Assembly: GCA_028023455.1 (NCBI GenBank)
Contig: JAQFVV010000322.1
Location: forward strand, 868,001 to 932,000
Reading direction: 5' to 3'
Length of the DNA: 64,000 nt
Source: Epiperipatus broadwayi
Lineage: Eukaryota; Onychophora; Udeonychophora; Euonychophora; Peripatidae
Shown: one piece after another, positions 54,854-64,000 of the stretch
Numbering within the stretch: position 1 is the stretch's first letter
How the letters are laid out: each line of letters opens with the position of its first letter
The notes under the pieces: generated by a model
What the model was told of the DNA's origin: nothing
Seen by the model: the letters and a program-made list of their open reading frames with translations, nothing else
Databases searched by the model: none
Program-made: the position numbers and the translations under genes

Positions 54854-56319
54854 TGTAACGGTCAGAATCGTCTATCTCGCTAACACACTGCATAATTCAA
54901 ACCCCAGACACTAAACTGAACATTCTAGGAGGGGTTGCCTTCTAGATATACTAAGTTCGAATCTAAAGTCCAAATTTCACAGCGCCACCTGCGTGATAAC
55001 GCATCTGATGCTACAACTAGTATAACCTTTTACCGGTACCTGGTGGTCAGGGAGAAACAAAAGACTATACTAAGATAAGTTTGGGTGGCTAATTAACGTC
55101 TATGGATTTATAAAAGAAATGCAGAAAATATATATAGACCGAGACAGTGATAGGAATCAAATAAAATAAGAGATAAAATTTAGTTTTAAATAATTTCACA
55201 CAATTTATTTATATAAATATATAACGCCACTGTCTGCTTATATGAGACAGGGACGCGTATTAAATAATTGTTGGCATTTATATTTCAGTAATGACAAAAC
55301 GTTTTAAAACAGTGATATATTCTATTCCTCGGGCTAATAGCGTTACGATAATGTGCTTGACAAGATAGGAACATGTGCGAGGTGCATTGGGTAAATAGAC
55401 AAGTTTAAGACAATATTTGAAATTAAATGTTCTAAAATATTTATTGATTTCGAGAATAGTACGGACTAAAGCTTACTAAGCAAACGTGGGAATGGGATCA
55501 AAGCATTTATTTGAGAATAATAATAATAGATTTGTATTGGGAGGTCAGTATTGCTGATAGTGAATTTATAAAGTTGGAGGGTGTGACTCGTTTAAGTCAC
55601 GGATGCTTTGTAAAATAAATATAAAATGAAACAATATTGAAGATCCGGAATAATTACGGAGGGCATCTCGCCGCTAACCCATAGGAAAGTATTTTGACGA
55701 ACAGCCGAAACTTAGCGACTGTGTGACGATTGCGTTTAATTCCCAGGGGTGTCATTTGTGAACACCCTCTGCCTGGAAACTTGCAATAAGTGAAAAGAAC
55801 AGACTTTGCCGTGTAAAGAATCCTTGGAAAAATAAAACAAAGCGGTCTCAACAACCAATTCATGTACCAGCAATACGAGACTAGTGTATATAAAAACATA
55901 CTAAATGGGTTTTACTTGGATTAAGAGAAATGCCCAATCAAATTCCCCGAAATTCATTTAAGAGGGTCCGCACATTCTCGACGTCAATGATGAACTTTAT
56001 AATGAAAGTAGAACACGGTAATTAAAATAGGAAAATGCATGCTTGCGGGTTTGAAAAGTAAGTATAGATTTATATACGCAATCATGCATTTGGGGACACA
56101 TTTAATCATTGACTTCGCACATACTCATATTAGATTAAAATCAATAACATGTAGATTTTAAACTATGTGATTATATTACATTAAATAAAAGAATCGCCCT
56201 CGAACGAGTGATTTGCAAGATAATAAAATTGGAAAATTATAAATTTAAAATATGCCTTAATAGCGGCGTCTTATTTTCAATAGAGGGAATAGTTCACTCG
56301 GTCAAAGACGATTCTGACA
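54854..56319. repeat. Internal inverted pair within the LTR
   Basis: TGTAACGGTCAGAATCGTCT at 54854 has an inverted partner AGACGATTCTGACA at 56306-56319. The same pair occurs in the right repeat at 60057 and 61511-61524. About 1.46 kb of each LTR is therefore bracketed by a short inverted repeat. It could be the footprint of an older element captured in the LTR, or binding sites for one factor. Confidence 0.5.
55654..55899 (-). other. 81-codon open frame in left LTR (copy in right LTR)
   Basis: The same frame occurs at 60857-61102 with two residue differences (P/L and G/R). Composition is that of a small cysteine/leucine-rich peptide, and I recognise no family. Because the two LTRs are nearly identical at DNA level, conservation of the frame is not evidence of coding. 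Confidence 0.2.
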
Positions 56320-56426
56320 CATTATCATAATAAAATAAAAGAAAGCTTTATAAATAGAAAATATTAACCCAAGGATAGAGCAAAATGTTGAGTATATTTA
56401 AATACATGAAATAAATACATAATGAA

Positions 56427-56711
56427 GTGAAATATAAGAAAACAATGTTAAATAGCTATAGCATGTTAGTGATCACAAGAGCTCTTGGGTTAATTTGGGT
56501 TACCTCTGGAAACGCATTTGCAGGTAGATGTTCGGCAGGTTTTATAATTCAGCAGCAAAATCTGGAATGTTCATATTTTGGCAGCGGCAGCAGCAGTTCC
56601 GGGATCCGTGTGATAATTTCTGATGGTATGGAGCAGCGGCTGGCTATTCCGAGGGGACATAGCCATCTTAAACGCCTCTACTCGGACATGTCAAGGTTAG
56701 CAAATTATTAG
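56427..56711 (+). other. 94-codon open frame in left LTR (80 codons in right copy)
   Basis: Antisense to the element. It encodes a peptide with FGSGSSSSGIRV, made by a GCAGCGGCAGCAGCAG tract. The right copy (61681-61923) has an insertion upstream that removes the first methionine. No family recognised. Probably not a gene. Confidence 0.2.
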
Positions 56712-56722
56712 AATTTTAGAAC

Positions 56723-56816
56723 AACTCAGAAACCTCTAGACAACTCAGAATTCTTTAAAAGCTTAGAATAACTCAGAAACCTTTTTACAACTCAGAATTC
56801 TTTAGAAGCTTAGAAT
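56723..56816 (+). repeat. 47-bp tandem repeat in left LTR
   Basis: Two adjacent units begin AACTCAGAAACC and end AGCTTAGAAT, differing at a few positions. The same pair is at 61935-62028 in the right LTR. Confidence 0.85.
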
Positions 56817-57577
56817 GGAGAACAAAAGAAAAACATCCTTTTTATAGTAAAATTTAACAATAGATTTGTCCTGGAGCGTACAAAATTATTGGACTTATCT
56901 GCTGTAATTAAATCTATCCGAATGTCTAAAGGAATTCAACATTAATTAATTTTTTTTGTTAACTTCCCCGTCGACATTCGAATTACAAACTAGATTTAAT
57001 TAAAATTACTGCTACTAATTAAAGAAAACTTAAGTGGACAGCTGCTGTTTTTAGATAAACTTATATAATTAAACTATTGTCCCTCATTTATTTTAACAGA
57101 AATATTTGGGATGATTTTTATTAAATAAAACGAAAATTATTTTATTTTAAATTGTAATATTTGAATCTATCTACTAAACTAACATTTACTAAATGAATTT
57201 TATTTTAAATCAAAATATATTACGACGGTAATATATTTGTAAATAGATCCAAACAAAATAACTAACAATCTATAATTTTGATATGTTTTAAAATGGATAT
57301 CATAGTGTGTGCGCAATTACGACTTATATAACTTACTTTTTAATAAATGTAAATTATGTGAACAAATACATAATTCATAATATTTTATTTTATTTGGGAA
57401 TAAGTTATATATATAATACGAGCATTGTGCTCATGTTTTAAAATTAGGCGGGATTTTCGGTATATAAGTGTATTGCAGACACACTACGATAGATTGGGGT
57501 TCAAACTAAGGTATGAGGGTAGGAAGTAGGTGAGAAAAGGTGAAACGAAGATCTGCAAAGCAGACCTTACTGTTTCA

Positions 57578-57588
57578 CATTCCCTTAG
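57578..57588 (-). other. Polypurine-tract-like sequence
   Basis: The minus strand reads CTAAGGGAATG directly before the LTR start TGAAACAG. A short purine run ending at the 3' LTR is what second-strand priming in LTR elements requires. This fixes the element as minus-strand oriented. Confidence 0.55.
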
Positions 57589-57898
57589 TGACGGAACAAA
57601 AAAAATTGTTAAAAAAAAAGATCTTACAACAGGTGTCCACCTATGAAGCCTGCATAAAAAAAAAATTTACAAGATAACCCATAATGTACAGGATATAAAT
57701 ATAATGAAGAAACGAAACTGAATTATATACCCGGACCATATTAATAAATCTACCGTCTAGCGAACATTTTCTATTATCCCCCCCCCTTCAACCAAATTTT
57801 ATTTAAAAAACTAATAGTTTAACACTGTTTATATCCGATCTCCCTTTTATATTACCCTGTGACGTGTCCATTTTTATTTTATTTTTTTTTTTTAAAAA

Positions 57899-58717
57899 CT
57901 ACCATAATCCTGGGTCTGGTGGGTAATACATGCCTTTATATTTTAATAAGTGCAGTCTCTGATTATCAGGTCTCTTTACCTTGTCTGGCGGTTCTTTAGC
58001 CCAGAGACTGAAATCCAGACTGGTTAAGAATTCGGCCACTTCCTTTACTTCATGCGGTTGATATATTTTTGCTATATCAGGTGGGATATTTTCCTTGTGT
58101 TTTTTATATACTTTGATATTGGTGGTAAGCTGGGTTTGAGGCCCTAGGTCTCGTATATTATTTGCTGGGAATATCCTGTCTAAATATAGTTTGGGACCCT
58201 TTTTTATTTCATGAAATATTTTAATATTGATAAGCTTGGTTAGCTGGGTTGGATGTTCTATGTCTGGTGGATCATTTTCTGGAAGTACTCTTTCCAAATA
58301 AAGTTTGGGACATTTTTTTACTTCATGGAATATTTTAACGTTGACAAGCTTGGTTAGCTGGGTTTGAGGTCCGGTGTCCTGGACATCATTTTTTTCATTT
58401 GCCGAATCATTGGACTCTAATTTCTGGTTCAGGGATTCATCTGTTAATGACCCTTCCGAGTTCAGGTCTGTTTCATCTTTTCTTGGTTCAATGACCCTTT
58501 TATCGTTCTTCCTGCAGCATTTTTCAAATGCCAGTCAGAGGGCTTCCTGTCCCTCTCTCACTTGTGTCAATTCGTGGATGAGTTTGGCCAACTCTTTACA
58601 TTCCTCAGCTCTCCTGCGGATTTGCTCTTCTTCCCATCGTCTCACTCTTTCTTCACTTTGCTCCCACATCTCTATAAGATTCCGGAATTGGATCTCATTA
58701 GTATCCGTATTTTCCAT
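57899..58717 (-). pseudogene. gag-like open frame with one in-frame stop and 38-residue tandem repeat
   Basis: The ATG at 58717 opens a frame of about 273 codons to 57899, interrupted by a single TGA at 58535-58537. The first 60 residues are charged and probably coiled coil (WEQSEERVRRWEEEQIRRR). The middle is acidic and serine/asparagine-rich. Then come two complete 38-residue units, starting TQLTKLVNVKIFHE and TQLTKLINIKIFHE, and a partial third starting TQLTTNIKVYKK. The end is proline-rich (PPDKVKRPDNQR, YYPPDPGLW). No CCHC zinc knuckle or protease motif was seen. Position after the primer site makes gag the natural guess, but no family match is claimed. Confidence 0.6.
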
Positions 58718-60030
58718 GGCCTTGGATGTTACCGTGATCGATGATGATGATTACTTTTATTTTATCGCTAACTATATTAATATATCTTTAACACAATGTA
58801 TCGCACTGATAAAGAAAATGTCTAAACTGTTTTACGTTGAGCTTATTAAAACTAATACGGTAAAAAAAATACTCTTATTTTTTTCCTTGTTTAATTCTCT
58901 GCGATTATTATGTTTAATTACACTTTTATTAATGGCTAATAGGCTATCTCCCTCTCGGTTCTGTTGGCCTAATTGCTGCTTTTATATTTATCACTTAAAA
59001 CCCCAACTACTGCCCTCTTACTACTGCTAAAATTTCTCGCTTAAATCTGCTGCCAACATATATATTTTTAACTGCCCGTATATATAAAAATCTCTTAAAT
59101 TCTACCTGTCAAAAATATTTCGCTAACATATATATTTTTAAACTCAAGCAAATTTTATTTATATATATTAACATTCGCTAGATCCGGGTATAATTATTTC
59201 GTTCCTTCTTATTTAAGGTTAGCATACATATATATTTTTATTTACACAATTATTGATCCGATTCATGTCTCATTATTTGGTCTAAGAAAAATTTACACGC
59301 GTTGGAAAAAACAAATTACATACAAAAGAATTGAGCCTGGTGACAAAATTTATTTTAGAAGTAACTCCGTTTAGTGAAATTACCCTTGGGCGCCATGTCA
59401 CCAGTTAAACATATCCATAGACTGTTAGCTTCCCAAAATTAATTTTAATAACTATTCCTTTTAACTACGGGCACTCGTTAAAACATTCACATTTTTTTTA
59501 TTTTTATTGATTACAACATTTGATTTATAATTATTTCTGAATTCCACACGATAGCCTATTATATCTAGGTCATTACCGTACAAAATTATCATTATGCTAT
59601 ATTGCGCGTTGAGCCGATAAAACTTTATTTTGATAGAAAAATACAATATTTGAAATCTTCATAGATTGTCACAATATTCACTTGGGACAATATTTAAGTA
59701 ATTTACGCTATGCGTACATAGCGTGATTTAAGTGAAACAATAAATACAGATAATACAGATGGCTCGTATCGCACTATAGCATGTTTGGACAAGTTCTGAT
59801 TATATAGGATAAGTAATTGAATGCCCGAGTCAAACAAAATATATGTTAATATACACGCAAATAGATAATATAGAGTTTGAAAAATATTATATACCAAAAT
59901 ATAAAGGATTGGAGTGATTAAATACAATACAAAATGCTAAAATTAAGCTACAGAGATGTGGGTGTTTATATAATTGAGATCTACAGGGATGTGGGTGTTT
60001 AAATAATCGAGGCTCCACGTTTGGGCAAGC
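58718..60030 (-). other. Element leader region upstream of gag-like frame
   Basis: AT-rich, about 1.3 kb, no recognisable coding sequence. It contains both primer-site candidates and short repeated phrases: ACATATATATTTTTA occurs at about 59057, 59128 and 59226, and GGATGTGGGTGTTTA-like repeats lie at about 59955 and 59988. Small frames here (59461-59646, 59703-59927) are not called. Confidence 0.5.
59383..59395 (-). other. Candidate primer-binding site 1
   Basis: The minus strand reads CTGGTGACA then TGGCGCCCAAGGG. TGGCGCCC directly after a terminal CA is the classic LTR/primer-site junction and complements the 3' end of a tRNA. It implies a right LTR reaching to 59396, which is 635 bp longer than the part shared with the left LTR. 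Confidence 0.5.
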
Positions 60031-60032
60031 CA
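60009..60032 (-). other. Candidate primer-binding site 2
   Basis: The minus strand reads CCGGGTCCA then TGGCTTGCCCAAACGTGGAG. It sits exactly at the end of the sequence shared by both LTRs and resembles the common TGGCGCCCAACGTGGGG primer-site region with small changes. It competes with the site at 59383-59395. Confidence 0.45.
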
Positions 60033-62789
60033 TGGACCCGGAAAAAAAAATTACTATGTAACGGTCAGAATCGTCTATCTCGCTAACACACTGCATAATT
60101 CAAACCCCAGACACTAAACTGAACATTCTAGGAGGGGTTGCCTTCTAGATATACTAAGTTCGAATCTAAAGTCCAAATTTCACAGCGCCACCTGCGTGAT
60201 AACGCATCTGATGCTACAACTAGTATAACCTTTTACGGGTGCCTGGTGGCCCGGGAGAAACAAAAGACTCTATACTAAGATAAGTTTGGGTGGCTAATTA
60301 ACGTCTATGGATTTATAAAAGAAATGCAGAAAAAATATATAGACCGAGACAGTGATAGGAATCAAATAAAATAAGAGATAAAATTTAGTTTTAAATAATT
60401 TCACACAATTTATATAAATATATAACGCCACTGTCTGCTTATATGAGACAGGGACGCATATTAAATAATTGTTGGCATTTATATTTCAGTAATGACAAAA
60501 CGTTTTGAAACAGAGTGATATATTCTATTCCTCGGGCTAATAGCGTTACGATAATGTGCTTGACAAGATAGGAACATGTGCGAGGTGCATTGGGTAAATA
60601 GACAAGTTTAAGACAATATTTGAAATTAAATGTTCTAAAATATTTATTGATTTCGAGAATAGTACGAACTAAAGCTTACTAAGCAAACATGGGAATGGGA
60701 TCAAAGCATTTATTTAAGAATAATAATAATAGATTTGTATTGGGAGGTCAGTATTGCTGATAGTGAATTTATAAAGTTGGAGGGTGTGACTCATTTAAGT
60801 CACGGATGCTTTGTAAAATAAATATAAAATGAAACAATATTGAAGATCCGGAATAATTACGGAGGGCATCTCGCCGCTAACCTGTAGGAAAGTATTTTGA
60901 CGAACAGCCGAAACTTAGCGACTGTGTGACGATTGCGTTTAATTCCCAGGAGTGTCATTTGTGAACACCCTCTGCCTGGAAACTTGCAATAAGTGAAAAG
61001 AACAGACTTTGCCGTGTAAAGAATCCTTGGAAAAATAAAACAAAGCGGTCTCAACAACCAATTCATGTACCAGCAATACGAGACTAGTGTATATAAAAAC
61101 ATACTAAATGGGTTTTACTTGGATTAAGAGAAATGCCCAATCAAATTCCCCGAAATTCATTTAAGAGGGTCCGCACATTCTCGACGTCAATGATGAACTT
61201 TATAATGAAAGTAGAACACGGTAATTAAAATAGGAAAATGCATGCTTGCGGGTTTGAAAAGTAAGTATAGATTTATATACGCAATCATGCATTTGGGGAC
61301 ACATTTAATCATTGACTTCGCACATACTCTTATATTAGATTAAAATCAATAACATGTAGATTTTAAACTATGTGATTATATTACATTAAATAAAAGAATC
61401 GCCCTCGAACGAATGATTTGCAAGATAATAAAATTGGAAAATTATAAATTTAAAATATGCCTTAATAGCGGCATCTTATTTTCAATAGAGGGAATAGTTC
61501 ACTCGGTCAAAGACGATTCTGACACATTATCATAATAAAATAAAAGAAAGCTTTATAAATAGAAAATATTAACCCAAGGATAGAGCAAAATGTTGAGTAT
61601 ATTTAAATACATGAAAGAAATACATAATGAAGTTGTGAAATATAAGAAAACAATGTTAAATAGCTATAGCATGTTAGTTAGTGATCACAAGAGCTCTTGG
61701 GTTAATTTGGGTTACCTCTGGAAACACATTTGCAGGTAGATGTTCGGCAGGTTTTATAATTCAGCAGCAAAATCTGGAATGTTCATATTTTGGCAGCGGC
61801 AGCAGCAGTTCCGGGATCCGTGTGATAATTTCTGATGGTATGGAGCAGCGGCTGGCTATTCCGAGGGGACATAGCCATCTTAAACGCCTCCACTCAGACA
61901 TGTCAAGGTTAGCAAATTATTAGAATTTTAGAACAACTCAGAAACCTCTAGACAACTCAGAATTCTTTAAAAGCTTAGAATAACTCAGAAACCTTTTTAC
62001 AACTCAGAATTCTTTAGAAGCTTAGAATGGAGAACAAAAGAAAAACATTCTTTTTATAGTAAAATTTAACAATAGATTTGTCCTGGAGCATACAAAATTA
62101 TTGGACTTATCTGCTGTAATTAAATCTATCCGAATGTCTAAAGGAATTCAACATTAATTAATTTCTTTTGTTAACTTCCCCTTCGACATTCGAATTACAA
62201 ACTAGATTTAATTAAAATTACTGCTACTAATTAAAGAAAACTTAAGTGGACAGCTGCTGTTTTTAGATAAACTTATATAATTAAACTATTGTCCCTCATT
62301 TATTTTAACAGAAATATTTGGGATGATTTTTATTAAATAAAACGAAAATTATTTTATTTTAAATTGTAATATTTGAATCTATCTACTAAACTAACATTTA
62401 CTAAATGAATTTTATTTTAAATCAAAATATATTACGACGGTAATATATTTGTAAATAGATCCAAACAAAATAACTAACAATCTATAATTTTGATATGTTT
62501 TAAAATGGATATCATAGTGTGTGCGCAATTACGACTTATATAACTTACTTTTTAATAAATGTAAATTATGTGAAAAAATACATAATTCATAATATTTTAT
62601 TTTATTTGGGAATAAGTTATATATATAATACGAGCATTGTGCTCGTGTTTTAAAATTAGGCGGGATTTTCGGTATATAAGTGTATTGTAGACACACTACG
62701 ATAGATTGGGGTTCAAACTAAGGTATGAGGGTAGGAAGTAGGTGAGAAAAGGTGAAACGAAGATCTGCAAAGCAGACCTTACTGTTTCA
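60031..62789 (-). repeat. Right long terminal repeat (5' LTR in element orientation)
   Basis: Near-identical partner of the left repeat, sharing its TGGACCCGG start and CTGTTTCA end. In element orientation it starts TGAAACAG. A TATA-like CACTTATATACCG lies about 100 nt inside on the minus strand and could serve as promoter. Followed on the + strand by ATAC, the candidate target duplication. Confidence 0.85.
61935..62028 (+). repeat. 47-bp tandem repeat in right LTR
   Basis: Counterpart of the pair at 56723-56816, same units. Confidence 0.85.
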
Positions 62790-62793
62790 ATAC

Positions 62794-64000
62794 ATTGTCA
62801 AAATGATGGATTAATATGTTGCTGAAATTTATGTATATATTGCTACCTTGCCTCAATTATGATTTAAACATTTTATACCAGGATAATGCAGAGTTTTGCT
62901 CTGTTAAAATGGTTAAAAGTAGTAATTGCATAATGTCTTGACAAAATTAATAATTCACACTTAACATTCTGTTGATGTTTTATTCAATTGAACTGTGCAT
63001 CATCCAAAAAAGTCTATAAAATCTAGACATTTCTACTCAGATAAATTTGCGAGCCACATAAATCATCATGATTCCTTTAAGCATTTTAGAGACTTTTTAT
63101 AACTGATTATCATAAGCAATGAATATCATATATACTTTTCAATATTATTGTGTCATTAATGTTCTATGCTAGATAGAATATGTAAGTACATTGCACTTTA
63201 TAACTGATTACAGAGTATAATGATATATTTGGAAATTTAGTAAGTCATTCAAATACAATGTTTTGCATTAGGTGAATATCATTTTATTTGTATTAAGCTT
63301 GAATTGACTTTATGTTTCATATATTTTATTATTACTTTTATAGCAGTAATTTTTTTAGTTGTTTAAAAGAAAAAGATGCTTTGAGCACTTTTTTTCTGTT
63401 ATGAGCAAAGATTTCAATTCTTTAAAAAAAAAAAATTTAGAATGCCCAATTAAAACAAATTATTGTTTCTCTCTTATGAATATTAGTATATAAATTATTG
63501 TTAAGAAATATATAAGTTTAAATAAATATTATTTTAGAGACAGTAGATTATTCAGGATGTTTGACGAAATTTTTTTATACTCAAATTTATTTTTTCACTT
63601 TTATCTGAAACATCATGTTTTATTTTTAGTATAGCTGAACTGAAAAATAAATTTAACACATAACAGCCTAAATGCTTTAAGGGATCTTTAAATATTTTCA
63701 GATTAAAAAAAATAATTTTTTTATGAGATTGACATTGAATGGATATATTTAATTTTCAATGTATGATTTTTTATTAATATTATTCCATATTTAATTATCT
63801 TAACATTGGTGTTTGCTATCAACATTGTATGCTTTTAAAAGATGTTAGCCATCTATTGCAAGTTTGAACGAACACTGGATACTAAACTAGTTTTATATAT
63901 TACATTCCCAGACTAATTTTTGGCTGTTGATCATTTTAAGTCATATGTTTGAATACAGAAATGTCAAGAATTAAACTTCAATTAAGGTATCTTTAGCTTT
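62794..64000. other. AT-rich intergenic sequence
   Basis: No gene or bounded element recognised. A short stretch near 62888 (GCAGAGTTTTGCTCTGTTAAAAT) weakly resembles a hairpin family A arm. A weak tRNA-like pair may lie on the minus strand near 63840-63890. Confidence 0.6.

Larger units (their letters stand above)
54829..57577 (-). repeat. Left long terminal repeat (3' LTR in element orientation)
   Basis: Starts CATGGACCCGG and ends CTTACTGTTTCA on the + strand. It matches 60031-62789 almost base for base, with scattered substitutions and small indels in the stretches compared. Upstream, 54791-54828 adds a second copy of TGTAACGGTCAGAATCG that the right repeat lacks. Within it are an 81-codon minus frame (55654-55899), a 94-codon plus frame (56427-56711) and a 47-bp tandem repeat. 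The 3' edge has an inverted repeat, GTGAAACGAAGATCTGC to GCAGACCTTACTGTTTCA. Confidence 0.85.
54787..62793 (-). mobile_element. LTR-type retroelement with approximately 2.75-kb terminal repeats and gag-like gene only
   Basis: Two long direct repeats (54829-57577 and 60031-62789) flank a 2.45-kb interior. Orientation is minus. The gag-like frame, a polypurine-like CTAAGGGAATG next to the left repeat, and primer-site-like sequences inside the right repeat all read on the minus strand. ATAC at 54787-54790 and 62790-62793 is a candidate 4-bp target duplication for an element spanning 54791-62789. No protease, reverse transcriptase, RNase H or integrase was seen, so the element would need enzymes from elsewhere. 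The near identity of the repeats suggests recent insertion. Confidence 0.75.

Noticed and set aside
58374-59030. 218-codon + strand open frame
   Set aside because: It is antisense to the gag-like frame and its leader. The serine/leucine-rich translation is what the reverse of that coding sequence gives.

Overview
This window is AT-rich animal nuclear DNA with spliceosomal introns; bacterial features do not apply. It holds the 3' half of one conserved gene on the + strand, TBCK (TBC1 domain-containing kinase). Ten coding exons run from 8803 to a stop codon at 52001. All have GT/AG borders and their phases join, giving about 404 residues: the TBC (Rab-GAP) domain, a linker and the C-terminal rhodanese-like domain. 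The kinase-like N-terminus is not in the window and presumably lies upstream. Kilobase-scale introns, a Penelope-like element, tRNA-derived SINEs and fold-back repeats suggest a lophotrochozoan, most likely a cephalopod such as an octopus. That taxonomic call is inference.

Layout. 1-8802: intron or upstream sequence with repeats. 8803-11793: three TBC exons, which include both GAP catalytic fingers and one tiny 89-bp intron. 11794-27705: large introns with three more TBC exons and a decayed LINE. 27706-33866: an intron with a broken Penelope-like retroelement (28062-30318), itself interrupted by a fold-back repeat. 33867-47877: the linker and first rhodanese exons. Between them lie a tRNA-derived retroposon with perfect target duplications, a Tc1/mariner-like non-autonomous transposon carrying telomere-like repeats, and LINE debris. 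47878-52111: a long inverted-repeat element, the last exon and a poly(A) signal.

52112-64000 is intergenic. It is dominated by an approximately 8-kb LTR-type element (54791-62789) with nearly identical direct repeats of about 2.75 kb. On the minus strand it encodes only a gag-like protein, broken by one in-frame stop and containing a 38-residue tandem repeat. No pol gene was seen. Polypurine tract, primer-site candidates and a 4-bp target duplication all fit minus-strand orientation. This is the least ordinary object in the window.

TBCK is the only intact cellular gene seen. Most other short open frames are chance frames in AT-rich DNA or lie inside mobile elements.
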